A stretch of DNA of 64,000 nt from Synechococcus sp. WH 7805 (GCF_000153285.1 NZ_CH724168.1:951854-1015853), one strand, 5' to 3'. Shown: positions 28,243-37,161, counted from the first letter of the stretch. The notes: generated by a model from the sequence alone, not told the origin. Program-made: numbers and translations.

Positions 28243-28682
28243 GACACTGCCTCCTGTTCGGCAATGATCCGACGAATCGTTGAGAGCGCCAACCCTGTCT
28301 GTTCCCTAATGGAGCGATAGGAGCAACCCTCTTCTCTTAAGCGCAGCACCAGGCGCTCCTTCTTCTTTCGGTCATTGGGGTCCTCGCCTGGGTTCTCCAA
28401 CATCCAGACACGCTCTTTCTCCCAGAGGTCCTTCGCTTGTTTGAGGGTGAGGTTCCGAGCACCTTTGCCATAGGTGCCTAGCGCCAGTTCCTTTTGCTTT
28501 CCGTCTCGTCCTGGTGGGAAGCGATATCGACCAACGAATCGCTTGCTGCCCCCTTTTTTGACGCCTTCCACGACTAGAAACAGAGAGTTCCCAAGGGAAT
28601 GAACAACCCGTCTAGGACCTGGCGTGAGTGCTCTGACTTCGCTGTCTGTCAGTGCTTTCTTACCGCTCCTCACAACACGCAT
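28236..28682 (-). CDS. Chimeric gene: tyrosine-integrase arm-binding domain fused to serine-recombinase HTH
   Basis: 148 residues. Residues 1-108 match the N-terminus of the integrase at 40219-41520: LTDSEVRAL, LFLVVEGVKKGGSKRFVGRY, RFPP, LGTYGKG and LKQAKDLWEKERVWM. From ERLVLRLREEGCSYRSIREQ onward it is nearly identical to the last 39 residues of the serine recombinase at 36401-36985. The join is in frame. The integrase core and catalytic domain (R...K...HxxR...H...Y) and the recombinase catalytic domain are both absent, so it should bind DNA but not cut it. It could act as an arm-site binding regulator, or simply be a deletion relic. Confidence 0.75.
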   Translation of the reverse strand: MRVVRSGKKALTDSEVRALTPGPRRVVHSLGNSLFLVVEGVKKGGSKRFVGRYRFPPGRDGKQKELALGTYGKGARNLTLKQAKDLWEKERVWMLENPGEDPNDRKKKERLVLRLREEGCSYRSIREQTGLALSTIRRIIAEQEAVSC

Positions 28683-28730
28683 TTTTCCTCACAACACGAC
28701 CCTATTACCTCACAACACTCCTCACAACAC
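28667..28730. repeat. Right arm-type sites of element A (four 12-mers)
   Basis: Copies of (T/A)CCTCACAACAC begin at 28667, 28686, 28707 and 28719, a spacing of 19, 21 and 12 bp. The first overlaps the start codon region of the chimeric gene. The last begins 124 bp before the att core at 28843. The same spacing occurs at 41528-41591 with another sequence. Confidence 0.75.
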
Positions 28731-28842
28731 AAAAGCAGCATCTAGTGAGATTTTCTGGGACGACTTAAGACCCCAAAAACGCTGATAGCGCCACTGCCAC
28801 AAGGAAAGTTACGCTTTTGAAGACCTGCTAGGACTTATTCAG

Positions 28843-28855
28843 AACGGAGAGGGTG
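28843..28855. repeat. att core copy 2 (junction of elements A and B)
   Basis: AACGGAGAGGGTG, the same 13 bp as at 26341 and 41704. The flanking sequence to the left (GACTTATTCAG) resembles that left of the tRNA copy (GAACTTACTCC), as expected if both are right ends of related elements. Confidence 0.78.
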
Positions 28856-28925
28856 TTCTTTCAGTTGAGGTCTAAATAGGACTACTGGAGACCACATGGG
28901 ACGAACTCTCCACCTGAGACAGAGA

Positions 28926-28949
28926 TTCCCCCAACATTTCCCCCAACAC
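28926..28949. repeat. Left arm-type sites of element B (two tandem 12-mers)
   Basis: TTCCCCCAACAT at 28926-28937 and TTCCCCCAACAC at 28938-28949, beginning 83 bp from the att core. No gene is supported in 28856-29238; this 380-bp stretch looks like the left attachment arm. Confidence 0.75.
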
Positions 28950-29215
28950 TTCTGATGGGACCTCCTGGAACCACTCAGAACGACCCAGTACAACCCTTCC
29001 CACGACGGATCAGGACCGAAACGATTTCGGGTCGGGACGATTTCAGGGTTCTGCGTCAGGACCCCACACAACTGATGGGACCTCAAAAAAAGACCCCCGA
29101 GGTGCCCACACCTCAGAGGTCCCGTCCTCTCGTTCTGACGCCCCATCACCTTCCTCCTGGTCTCTGGCGATGAGGAGTGGGAGAACCGTCAGGAGAAGTC
29201 GTGAGGACCGCTCCT

Positions 29216-29239
29216 GGTTCGGTTGCCCGTAAGCAATAA
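29216..29239. repeat. 24-bp motif, copy 2
   Basis: Perfect inverted match to 27902-27925, containing GTTCGGTTGC at 29217-29226. The decamer recurs in the same orientation at 36361-36370, just upstream of the serine recombinase gene, so the restriction-modification block lies between direct copies. Confidence 0.75.
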
Positions 29240-29264
29240 GAAGGGGGGCGCGGGATGCCCCCCC
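29239..29264 (-). terminator. Rho-independent terminator of the hsd operon
   Basis: On the minus strand GGGGGGC-ATCCCGC-GCCCCCC is followed by TTCTTATT. It lies about 150 bp after the last gene of the operon (stop at 29412). Confidence 0.75.
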
Positions 29265-29411
29265 TAAAGGTCGTTGAGACCTGGTTTTACTGCTTCAGCG
29301 GTCTCTGACCTCATCCCTGTTCTAAGGCGGGTCAGAAGACCAGGGCATGAGCGGAACTACTGCTTCAAACCTCCGCAGAAGCGCCCCAAGCGGGTTCTTT
29401 CAACAGAAACA

Positions 29412-30119
29412 TCAGAGCAAAGACCTTCCCATGCGTTTCAACCAATCTCTGTGCTCCTGAAACTCCGCATCAAACCGCCCTACCAACGCCCAAAAGTCCC
29501 TGGAGTGATTGGGATGGACCAGATGGCACAACTCATGGACCACCACATAGTCAGCGACGGCATGAGGTGCCTTGATGATGTTCCAGTTGAAGAGCAACTG
29601 ACCTCGGGAATCGCACGACCCCCAGCGGGACTTGAAGTTGCGAACGCTGATCCCTGAAGGCGACACGCCGATCTGCTCGGCATAGCGGTTTGTCTTGTCT
29701 GTGAGTCGCTCCAGTGCTCGGGACTTGTACCAAGAGTCCAGATACTGCTGGATTCGCTGCTGGCGCTGCTCTCCCTGCTCAGTGGGGCGAACAGTTGCCT
29801 GGAGGTATCCCCCCGTAAGGCATACGCCAACCTGATGCCCGTCCTGCACCTTCAAGCGGTAATTACGACCCAGGTACGGGAATGACTCGCCACTGACCAG
29901 TTCCTTGGTCTTCTGGGGTGGCATTCGCTTGAGTTCAGCGACCTTGCTGACGATCCAAGGGCGCTTCTGCTGAAGGATTGCTGCCACCCGCTCATCGCCA
30001 AGATCCTCAGGGACACGCACCTGGAGGTCGCTGCCAACGATATGGAGAGCAGCAGTTCGTCTCGGGGAACGAACCACCTCAACCTTCAGACCCAGCACCT
30101 CCTCAGGGATGGCGTTCAT
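29412..30119 (-). CDS. DUF45 (YgjP/SprT-like) zinc metallopeptidase
   Basis: A 235-residue protein of the DUF45/WLM-like metallopeptidase family. The zinc site HELCHLVHPNHSRDFW has HExxH at residues 195-199 and a third histidine eight residues later. FKSRWGSCDSRGQLLFNWNIIKAP just before it is the family signature. The start overlaps the hsdR stop by 4 bases, making it the last gene of the hsdM-hsdS-hsdR operon. DUF45 genes are often found with type I restriction loci; their role there is not established. Possible jobs are turnover of the restriction complex or of a target protein. Confidence 0.85.
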   Translation of the reverse strand: MNAIPEEVLGLKVEVVRSPRRTAALHIVGSDLQVRVPEDLGDERVAAILQQKRPWIVSKVAELKRMPPQKTKELVSGESFPYLGRNYRLKVQDGHQVGVCLTGGYLQATVRPTEQGEQRQQRIQQYLDSWYKSRALERLTDKTNRYAEQIGVSPSGISVRNFKSRWGSCDSRGQLLFNWNIIKAPHAVADYVVVHELCHLVHPNHSRDFWALVGRFDAEFQEHRDWLKRMGRSLL

Positions 30120-33088
30120 TTGAACCTGACCTTGGCGAGGTCCATAAAGCGATCAGTGACCTCAGCAACGAGTTCTCTGGTCCCAAAGGGGCGATCAAGG
30201 ATGGAGCGCTTGATCTGGCGCTTGATGGTTCTCATCTCGTCGTCCTTCTGGAAGAACCCCACGATCTGCGTTGCTTCCTGGAACTCGGCGACCAACTCCT
30301 TCGTTAGGTCCAGTACTTGCTGATGGGTTTCCTCATCCATCGCTCCATCGCCGACTGCCTCTGTGACCTCCTTCATCAGCACCCGATAGAAGGCACCCTC
30401 CTCATCTGAGAGACCAAGGTCTGTGTCCTGCTGGGTCTTCTCCTGCTCCATGCCGTCACGGAACAGCAGCAGTTGCTGAACCAACTCTTCCCAGCGGTTC
30501 TCACACTTCTGGATGATCTCCTGGAGGCGCAGCGAGAGGGACTGGTAATACTCGGGGTCTTCGTCCAACTTGACCTTGATGTGCGCCTTGATGGCGTTCT
30601 CCACCTCTGACGCTTTTGCCCTGTCATTGGTTTGAGCAGCAAGGACCTGCTCAAACTCCACGTCAAAAAGTTTGGTGGGAGGAACACGGGGATCAACTCC
30701 CGTGGCACGGACATGCTCCTCAATCAGGTCCCGGACCTTTTCACCGCACCCAACGATGTCCAACTGCTCGTCCCGATAGCGATTGCGGCATCCGATGACG
30801 ACCTTGCCCAGTGACTTGAGATCAGCAAGGAAGGGGTTGGCAGCAGCGTCAGGCAGGACGATCTCGACCTGTTTGGCAAAGGTCCTGAAGTCCGCCTCAA
30901 ACTGCTGACGCTTGAGTTCGTCTGCCAGGGCGGCGATGCAGGCATCAATGTCCTGAAGGTCAACTCCCTTGAGGTGCTGTTTGACCCTGGTGTGTGCTGC
31001 TTGAAGTTTGGGGATCTCGTCCTTGAGGTTCTTGAGGGCACCTTGGACATCGGTGTTGGAGAAGACCTCCAACGCCTCAGCGAGATAGTCGGTCAATCCG
31101 AAGTAATCAACGATGTACCCGCTGAATTTGTTCGCTTTTGTCCGATTCACCCTGGCGATTGCCTGCAGCAGGGTGTGGTCGGTGAGTTTGCGGTCCAGGT
31201 ACATGACCTGACAGATGGGGGCATCAAACCCCGTCAGGAGCATGTCTTTGACGATCAGGATTGAGAGGGGATGTTCGCTGATTGGTTTTTTGAAGTTCTC
31301 AACTGCTGCCTTGTGGTCTGCAGGGTTGGTCCATTTGGCGATGCGCTGCTTGTCGTTGTGGTCTCCCGAGATGATCACCGCTGATTCAGGAGCGTTTGGG
31401 ATGGCATCCAGTTTTTCCTTGTAGGTGACTGCTGCTTCTCTGCTGGCAGTGACAACCATTGCCTTGAACCCATTGGGGAGGATCGTCTTGCGGTAGTGCT
31501 CCACCAGATCCAGTGCGACCCACTCAATGCGTTGGGGTGCCTCAAGGACTGCTCGCTCGGTGCCGTACTTCTTCTTGATCGCCTCTTTTTCCTCGGGGGA
31601 CTTGTCCTGGAAATAGCGATCAAAGAGAGCGTCCAAGGAGTCGCCCGTGACCTTGGTCTCTGCCTCTCTGCCCTCGTAAAGGATCTGCGTGGTGGCACCA
31701 TCTGCCACCGCCTGCTCAATCGTGTAGGTGTCTATGTAGGAACCAAACTCGCCAGCGGTCTTCTGGTTGGCGATCAGCGGGGTGCCTGTGAAGGCGATCT
31801 TCGGGGCATTGGGCAGTGCAGCGTTGATGCCACTGCCAAGGGTTCCGTACTGAGTGCGGTGTGCCTCATCTGCCAAAACGATGATGCGATCTGAGTCGTT
31901 GAGGCAGGCAAACCCGAAGTCCTCGTCCTCCTGAAGTTTCTGGATGGTGGCGGTAACTAGATCAGAGGCGTCCTTTGCCAGCAGTTCCTTGAGATGACCG
32001 ACTGACTTGGCATTGAGCACTGACTCGCCCTGTGCCCTGCGGAAGGTCGCCGTCAGTTGCTCGTCTAACTGGGTGCGGTCCGTGAGGAAGACGAGTTTGT
32101 AGTCCCTCAGCAGAGGATCCCGACGGATCTTCTGAGTGAGGAAGACCATCGTCAGGGACTTGCCTGAACCCTGGGTGTGCCAGATGACGCCACCTTTGCG
32201 CTTGCGATCGCCTGGTGCTTTGAGGCGCTCAATCGTTTTCTGAACTGCCCTGAACTGCTGGTAGCGGGCGATCTTCTTGATCAGGCGACCGCTGTCGGGT
32301 TCGTAGATGGTGAAGTTCTGAACGATGTCCAGGAAGTTCTTGGGTGTAAGCAGTCCCTGGATCAGCAGTTGCTGAGCAGTTGGTGACTCGCCAAGGTCTT
32401 TGCTCTCAAGTGGGTAGGGATCCTTCCACTCCAGGTAATACTCAACAGGCGAGGAGATCGTTCCGACCCGTGCTCCATCCCGATGGGTGGAGATCATCAC
32501 TTGGTTGTAGTGGAAGAGTTTTTCGCACCCCTCTGAATCACCTGGGTTGCGGAGGTTGGCGTAGCGACGGAGTTGGTTGATCCCCTCTGCCATGGGATCA
32601 GTCACGAAGGGCGACTTGCACTCAATGACGCCCAACGGCATCCCATTCACGAAGAGCGTGATGTCGGGAATGATGTTCTGGTTTGGACCCTGGACCTTGA
32701 ACTGATCAACGCAGAGGAACTCGTTGTTCTCTGGATGGTCAAAGTCAATGAGTTTCAGCGTCTGACCCCGACGACCACTGCCCAGGTCCTGATCAACGCT
32801 GAAGTATTGGGTGAGGCGTTCCCAGAACCATTGGTTTGCCTCCATCAGGGTGGAGGTCTGGATCAGGGTGACTTCACGAACGACCTTGCGAAGGTTGTCT
32901 TCGCTAATCCATGGGTTGATGCGTTGGATCGCTTGCTCAAGGTTGGGCGTGAGGAGCACATCCTTGGGAGATGAGCGTTTATCTGTCTGCTCTGGATGAA
33001 GCGTTGTGCCATCAAGGTGTTGCCACCCAAGACCCTTGAGTTGCTCAAGGGCAGGTGCTTCTACGAGTTGGCGCTCATCTCCTGCCAT
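30116..33088 (-). CDS. hsdR: Type I restriction endonuclease subunit R
   Basis: A 990-residue motor-nuclease. The PD-(D/E)xK nuclease is at the N-terminus (PDITLFVNGMPLGVIECK; D142, E156, K158). Superfamily 2 helicase motifs follow: HTQGSGKS (307-311), the DEAH box in VLADEAHRTQYG, FTGTPL, and later LLTGFDAPICQVMYLD and QAIARVNR. The C-terminal region has long helices for binding HsdM. It translocates DNA and cuts when unmethylated sites are met. Start and stop overlap hsdS and the DUF45 gene by 1 and 4 bases. All key residues look intact, so the subunit should be active. Confidence 0.95.
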   Translation of the reverse strand: MAGDERQLVEAPALEQLKGLGWQHLDGTTLHPEQTDKRSSPKDVLLTPNLEQAIQRINPWISEDNLRKVVREVTLIQTSTLMEANQWFWERLTQYFSVDQDLGSGRRGQTLKLIDFDHPENNEFLCVDQFKVQGPNQNIIPDITLFVNGMPLGVIECKSPFVTDPMAEGINQLRRYANLRNPGDSEGCEKLFHYNQVMISTHRDGARVGTISSPVEYYLEWKDPYPLESKDLGESPTAQQLLIQGLLTPKNFLDIVQNFTIYEPDSGRLIKKIARYQQFRAVQKTIERLKAPGDRKRKGGVIWHTQGSGKSLTMVFLTQKIRRDPLLRDYKLVFLTDRTQLDEQLTATFRRAQGESVLNAKSVGHLKELLAKDASDLVTATIQKLQEDEDFGFACLNDSDRIIVLADEAHRTQYGTLGSGINAALPNAPKIAFTGTPLIANQKTAGEFGSYIDTYTIEQAVADGATTQILYEGREAETKVTGDSLDALFDRYFQDKSPEEKEAIKKKYGTERAVLEAPQRIEWVALDLVEHYRKTILPNGFKAMVVTASREAAVTYKEKLDAIPNAPESAVIISGDHNDKQRIAKWTNPADHKAAVENFKKPISEHPLSILIVKDMLLTGFDAPICQVMYLDRKLTDHTLLQAIARVNRTKANKFSGYIVDYFGLTDYLAEALEVFSNTDVQGALKNLKDEIPKLQAAHTRVKQHLKGVDLQDIDACIAALADELKRQQFEADFRTFAKQVEIVLPDAAANPFLADLKSLGKVVIGCRNRYRDEQLDIVGCGEKVRDLIEEHVRATGVDPRVPPTKLFDVEFEQVLAAQTNDRAKASEVENAIKAHIKVKLDEDPEYYQSLSLRLQEIIQKCENRWEELVQQLLLFRDGMEQEKTQQDTDLGLSDEEGAFYRVLMKEVTEAVGDGAMDEETHQQVLDLTKELVAEFQEATQIVGFFQKDDEMRTIKRQIKRSILDRPFGTRELVAEVTDRFMDLAKVRFK

Positions 33089-34305
33089 TAGACGCTCACC
33101 CTCTTGCGACCTGAGAGCAGATCAGATGCGAGGGCACTTTTCTGAATCTCTAGTTTCTCTTTCTTCCTCGTCACCCCTTCAAGGAATGTCTCTATGGAAG
33201 AAAAGACAGATGCGATGCGCAGTTGTTTTTCTTTAGGGACAATAGGAATGAGGAGATCTCTTACATCCGCAACCCTTGCATGCCCAACCGTGGTCCCGCC
33301 CTTGCTTTTTAGGAGTTGGTCTTGAACAAAGGGTGACATGAGCGAGAAAAGGAGATACCGAGGATCTATCAATGACTTGTCTGCCCTAAAAAGCATCATT
33401 CTTTGACCCAAGCAACACTTGAAGTTTTCTGGGACAAGACATACTTCGCCTAGTGGTGCTTCACGGGTAAAGAGCACATCCATGGGTCTTGGTACCGATC
33501 GTGCTGTCCATATCTCGTAAGAGGAGATATCTGTATATTTCAGATCATTCCTAACTAATTTCCCGTTTCTTACATTGGGAGTTCTAACAACAGGATGCCC
33601 GCTTTCCGTGTAAGGAGGAGTTCGGTTTTTGCAGTCAATAACTGCTTCACATACAGATTCCAGAGGCATGATTTTTGTATCACTTTCCTTCTTGCAAACT
33701 CCATTCCCGCCTAATTCGTCAAAGCAGGAAAATAGATCTCTGAAGATCTCCGTCTTAGTAGAAATAAGTTTAGAGATCTTGTTTTCTAAGGCATAGATCT
33801 GTTTGTCAACACCTGAGAGTATCTCGGCGATTTTCTTCTGCTCGGGGAGTGGGGGGAGTGAAATCTCCACATCGGAAAGAATGGATAAATTCAGACCTGC
33901 CCTTCCGCTGCCTCCCGACAAGGTCCTAAGTTCTTCATATCTAGAGTCAAGATTGTAAAAAAGAAAATCCGGTTCGCAAACTCCTTTATCTGCAATGATT
34001 GCCGCTATTGACTGATTTGTAGTCAATTCAATTTCGCTTATGGCAACTTTGCCTCTCGTTTTGCCTTGTCCTGCAAGGGCGACCAGTACGGAACCTATTG
34101 GGAAGAATTTTGCGCTTGAATCTTGTAAACCCCTCTCGGTAATGTGCGATCTAGTACGCCTTATGCGTTGATCGTGTACTTCTCCAGATGACATCCAAGG
34201 GATATCTCCCCCCTCCCAGTAATCGGGGTTATTGGTGTCTGGTGTTCCACCAGCAGAGAGATTGCAAAAATCACCAACTCTCAATTTGGACCAGGACTCA
34301 CTCAT
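33088..34305 (-). CDS. hsdS: Type I restriction-modification specificity subunit S
   Basis: A 405-residue protein with two target-recognition domains separated by conserved helices. TRD1 runs from [19 protein letters not shown] to [25 protein letters not shown], a typical TRD-to-spacer join. TRD2 follows [19 protein letters not shown], ending with [20 protein letters not shown] and a terminal helix. The two variable domains read two half-sites of a bipartite DNA target, which cannot be predicted by eye. The DNA is more AT-rich than hsdR and hsdM on each side, as expected for a swapped specificity gene. It overlaps hsdM by 8 bases. Confidence 0.93.
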   Translation of the reverse strand: MSESWSKLRVGDFCNLSAGGTPDTNNPDYWEGGDIPWMSSGEVHDQRIRRTRSHITERGLQDSSAKFFPIGSVLVALAGQGKTRGKVAISEIELTTNQSIAAIIADKGVCEPDFLFYNLDSRYEELRTLSGGSGRAGLNLSILSDVEISLPPLPEQKKIAEILSGVDKQIYALENKISKLISTKTEIFRDLFSCFDELGGNGVCKKESDTKIMPLESVCEAVIDCKNRTPPYTESGHPVVRTPNVRNGKLVRNDLKYTDISSYEIWTARSVPRPMDVLFTREAPLGEVCLVPENFKCCLGQRMMLFRADKSLIDPRYLLFSLMSPFVQDQLLKSKGGTTVGHARVADVRDLLIPIVPKEKQLRIASVFSSIETFLEGVTRKKEKLEIQKSALASDLLSGRKRVSV

Positions 34306-36181
34306 ATCCCAACTCCTTCAGGAATCCATGCATCACCTCTTCTGCTTCTTTGACCTCAGCATCAATCTGAGCGAGTGAGACGCCGTACTTCTCCCACCAC
34401 CGCTCAACCTGCTGAATCACGGCATCAGATGCATTGCCAAGATGCTGGCGAATCTGGGACTTCTCCTTGATTTCATCCTTGAACCTCAGGTACTCGGCGT
34501 CTTTCTGAACCAGAACGGCACTGACATCAAACCCAGCAAGGATTTCCTGGATGTACTCGTCCTGGGTTTCCTTGATCGGAATTCCTCCATGAAGGATCCC
34601 TCTCACATCAAAAGGTTCTGGTGGTGGTGAGGTATCTGCATAGCGGCGGATATTGAGGTTGTGATCGTTCTCTCGGATCTCCTCAATCGGCACCACCCTT
34701 GAGAACCGCTTGATGTCGTTGTACGAGTCAAAGCATCCAACGACCTTCTCAATGTCCTCATCCCTAAGGATGTTCTGGTTCTTTCCCTCCTGGTAGTCCA
34801 GTTCGGCATTGATGAAGAGCACCTTGCCCTTTCGCTCAACGCTCTTGGTCTTGTTGAGGATCAGGAGTGCTGCGGGGATACCCGTTCCGTAGAACAACCC
34901 TGATGGCAGACCGATCACTGCCTCAATCAGGTCGTCTTCCAAGATCCCCTTCCTGATCTCGCCTTCTTGTCCGCCTCGGAACAGGACGCCATGGGGCACG
35001 ACGACACCCATGACTCCCTCTTGGTTCAGCGACGAGATCATGTGCTGAACGAATGCCAGGTCGCCAGCATCCTTAGGAGGCACCCCATAGCGGTAGCGCC
35101 CATACCCGTCGTTCTCAGCGAGGTCCCGCCCCCAGTTCTTCAGTGAGAACGGAGGGTTAGCGATCACCCGATCAAAACGATTGATCTCTCCGTTCTCCAC
35201 ATGCTGCGGGTCACCAAGGGTGTCGCCCTTCCTGATGTCGGCACTGATGACGCCGTGCAGGAACATGTTCAACTTGCAGATCGCCCAGGTGCTCAGGTTC
35301 ATCTCCTGCCCGAACAACTGCAGGTTCGCTGGGTTCTCGCCGTGACTTGCCAGGTAGTTCCTGGTCTGGATCAACATGCCGCCTGATCCGCAGGTGGGGT
35401 CATAAACCCTCATCCCTGCATGAGGTTTCAGCAGTGCCACCAGGAGTTTGACTACCTCATTGGGCGTGTAGAACTCCCCGCCCTTTTTGCCTGCTGAGTC
35501 GGCAAACATCTTGATCAGGTACTCGTAGGCAGCACCCAGCAGGTCGTCCCGCTCAAAGTCCTCGTTCCTCAACCTGAAGGTGGAGTAGTGGGAGAGCAGG
35601 TCCCTGAGTTTGCGGTCGTTGAGTTTGTTCTTGATGTTGAAGTCAATGGACACCAGCACCCCTTCCAGAGTTCTGTTGTGCTCTTCAATCGCTTCGGTCG
35701 CCTTGTTCAGTTCGGCACCGATGTCGTGTTTGAGGTCCTTGAGGTTCTGCCACCTCGCCTTCTCAGGCACATAGAAGGTCTTGTCATATTCGTCCTGGTC
35801 ATCTGCCAGGTCTTCCGCCTCTGACTGGGATTTTCCCTTGCCCAGGTAGTAGGCGATCACCCCTTCTCTTGCTTCCTCAAAGGCATCGGACAGACGCTTC
35901 AGGAACAGCATCCCGAAGATGTAGTCCTTGAATTCCGAGGCATCCATGCTTCCCCGCAGGATGTCTGCGCTCTTCCAGAGGAACGACTCCAGTTGGGAGA
36001 GAGTCAGTTTCTGACCGATCTGGAAGGTTGGTTCGGGTTCAGCAGCAGCGACCTTCTTCTTGCGCCCTCGCTTTTTGGGTTGCTCGTCTTCGCCTGAGAT
36101 GACAGATGCCAGCAGGTCATCCAAACCAGCAGGTGCCTGATCTGCACCTTGGGCAAGAGGGTTATTCGCCGAGTCCGTCAC
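34298..36181 (-). CDS. hsdM: Type I restriction-modification DNA methyltransferase subunit M
   Basis: A 627-residue N6-adenine methyltransferase. SAM-binding [10 protein letters not shown] is at residues 261-270 and the catalytic NPPF at 342-345. An N-terminal helical domain begins near [18 protein letters not shown] charged linker rich in lysine ([16 protein letters not shown]) precedes it, a common tail in this subfamily. The complex HsdM2S methylates host DNA and, with HsdR, restricts. It is the first gene of the four-gene minus-strand operon; its promoter should lie in 36182-36400, which it shares with the divergent serine recombinase. Confidence 0.95.
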   Translation of the reverse strand: MTDSANNPLAQGADQAPAGLDDLLASVISGEDEQPKKRGRKKKVAAAEPEPTFQIGQKLTLSQLESFLWKSADILRGSMDASEFKDYIFGMLFLKRLSDAFEEAREGVIAYYLGKGKSQSEAEDLADDQDEYDKTFYVPEKARWQNLKDLKHDIGAELNKATEAIEEHNRTLEGVLVSIDFNIKNKLNDRKLRDLLSHYSTFRLRNEDFERDDLLGAAYEYLIKMFADSAGKKGGEFYTPNEVVKLLVALLKPHAGMRVYDPTCGSGGMLIQTRNYLASHGENPANLQLFGQEMNLSTWAICKLNMFLHGVISADIRKGDTLGDPQHVENGEINRFDRVIANPPFSLKNWGRDLAENDGYGRYRYGVPPKDAGDLAFVQHMISSLNQEGVMGVVVPHGVLFRGGQEGEIRKGILEDDLIEAVIGLPSGLFYGTGIPAALLILNKTKSVERKGKVLFINAELDYQEGKNQNILRDEDIEKVVGCFDSYNDIKRFSRVVPIEEIRENDHNLNIRRYADTSPPPEPFDVRGILHGGIPIKETQDEYIQEILAGFDVSAVLVQKDAEYLRFKDEIKEKSQIRQHLGNASDAVIQQVERWWEKYGVSLAQIDAEVKEAEEVMHGFLKELGYE

Positions 36182-36282
36182 GGAGGTCTTCTACCTCCCC
36201 CGATTTTGGATCCATCTAGGCAAGTACGCCTCCCCCAGTTGAGGGATCTCAGCAGTCATTGCCGAAGACGCATGGACTGGAA

Positions 36283-36316
36283 GGTGTTCCAACAACCGAA
36301 CGGTTGCGATAACACC
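36283..36316. promoter_or_regulatory. 34-bp dyad, candidate serine-recombinase crossover site or operator
   Basis: GGTGTT-CCAA-CAACCG-AA-CGGTTG-CGAT-AACACC. The outer hexamers and the inner CAACCG/CGGTTG are perfectly inverted about a central AA. Serine recombinases of the invertase/resolvase type cut at a central dinucleotide inside such dyads, and the recombinase gene begins 85 bp away. It could instead be an operator between two divergent promoters. Confidence 0.55.
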
Positions 36317-36343
36317 AACAAAATCAATAGGCACTGGAATCAG

Positions 36344-36388
36344 GGCGTTCCAATAAGGGTGTTCGGTTGCTATAGTTTCGCTAACGCC
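36344..36388. promoter_or_regulatory. Second GGYGTT dyad with GTTCGGTTGC and promoter-like box
   Basis: GGCGTTCCAA (36344) and an inverted GGCGTTAGCG (36388) frame a third half-site GGTGTT (36358), the GTTCGGTTGC decamer (36361-36370) and TATAGT (36371-36376), a plausible -10 for the recombinase gene. With the dyad at 36283 there are five GGYGTT hexamers in 106 bp, similar in scale to a res site with accessory subsites. Confidence 0.5.
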
Positions 36389-36400
36389 CTTTTTGGAACG

Positions 36401-36985
36401 ATGACTGCCCGCAGCGTTGGATATGCCCGCTGTTCCACGGCATCCCAGAAGACAGACGCTCAAGTTGCAGCGTTGAAGGAAGCAGGTTGTGCGGTCGTCT
36501 TTGAGGAGACCATCAGCACGAGGGTCAAAGAGAAAGACCGACCTCAACTACAGGCAGCACTGAATGCCGTAGTTAAAGGCGATGAACTGGTGGTGGCGAA
36601 GTTGGATCGCCTCGGCAGAACTCAAGTGGAAGTGGTTTCCCGTCTGCACCAACTGCAGGAGCAAGGGATCCATGTCCGAACGCTGGATGGATTGGTCAAC
36701 ACCAAAGGACTAGGGAAGTTCGCCCCCGTCCTTATTGGTCTGCTTTCTGGTTTGGCGGAAGTGGAACGCTCACTGATCCAAGAGCGAACCCTGGAGAGCA
36801 TTCAGCACCGCAGATCAACAGGCGGGAACTTGGGAGGTCGCCCGAAGACCAATCAGGCAAAGGAACGCCTGGTGCTGCGACTCAGGGACGAAGGGTGCTC
36901 CTATCGCTCCATTCGCGAGCAGACAGGACTGGCGCTTTCAACGATCCGTCGGATCATTGCTGAACAGGAGGCGGTGTCGTGCTGA
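36401..36985 (+). CDS. Serine recombinase (resolvase/invertase family)
   Basis: 194 residues from the ATG at 36401, which has GGAA a few bases upstream; longer readings would cross the dyads and hsdM. VGYARCSTASQ places the nucleophile at Ser12; DRLGRT at residues 69-74 is the conserved Arg motif, and the long E helix (VLIGLLSGLAEVERSLIQER) follows. A glycine-rich link (GGNLGGRPKTNQ) leads to an HTH_7-like DNA-binding domain, CSYRSIREQTGLALSTIRRI. Size and layout are those of resolvases and invertases, not large serine integrases. Its HTH segment is reused in the chimeric gene of element A. Confidence 0.9.
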   Translation: MTARSVGYARCSTASQKTDAQVAALKEAGCAVVFEETISTRVKEKDRPQLQAALNAVVKGDELVVAKLDRLGRTQVEVVSRLHQLQEQGIHVRTLDGLVNTKGLGKFAPVLIGLLSGLAEVERSLIQERTLESIQHRRSTGGNLGGRPKTNQAKERLVLRLRDEGCSYRSIREQTGLALSTIRRIIAEQEAVSC

Positions 36986-37161
36986 AAATCCTTGTCGGAG
37001 TTGGACTGGGGTTCCTACTCTTCACCAACCCAGAAGCAAGACAAATCACCGCAGACCTGCTGAGATCAACTGCAAATGCGATTGCTCCTGAGCAAGACGG
37101 CAAGACCTTTCAGGACAGGGTGAAGGATGCCGTGGTGAAGAAAGTTATGGAAGAGCAATGA
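36979..37161 (+). CDS. Small membrane protein, 60 residues (family 1, copy in element B)
   Basis: MLKILVGVGLGFLLFTNPEA is a short membrane helix, followed by QITADLLRSTANAIAPEQDG and a lysine-rich end. It starts with GTG seven bases inside the recombinase gene and its own stop overlaps the next start, so five genes from 36401 to 38205 form one overlapping run. It is closely related to the copy at 28060-28242 and the fragment at 26923-27016. The function is not known. Confidence 0.65.
   Translation: MLKILVGVGLGFLLFTNPEARQITADLLRSTANAIAPEQDGKTFQDRVKDAVVKKVMEEQ

Larger units (their letters stand above)
26341..28842. mobile_element. Integrative element A (about 2.5 kb, integrase broken)
   Basis: Bounded by the 13-bp tRNA-Ser end repeat at 26341-26353 and by the next copy at 28843. 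It has two arm-type sites at the left end and four at the right end. Contents are two small EDG-domain genes, a fragment of a small membrane gene, a cobalamin riboswitch with a HupE/UreJ transporter and terminator, an intact copy of the small membrane gene, and a chimeric integrase-recombinase gene. Because the integrase lacks its catalytic domain, the element probably cannot move unless another integrase recognises its sites. The boundaries are inferred from the repeats. Confidence 0.75.

Noticed and set aside
26860-28320. Two similar plus-strand frames (26860-27135 and 27877-28320) sharing PFHEGIQFLDAELVSCH-type sequence
   Set aside because: They are antisense readings of the repeated minus-strand small genes. 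The minus strand has matching starts, stops and homology at 36979, so the plus frames are shadows.
28835-29149. 104-residue minus-strand frame across the att junction
   Set aside because: It spans the att core and the arm sites, has no motif and an unlikely composition for a protein.
27902-29239. 24-bp inverted repeats, considered as ends of an insertion sequence
   Set aside because: The DNA between them has no transposase and contains the att junction of two elements. Both copies follow terminators, which suits a module-border motif better.
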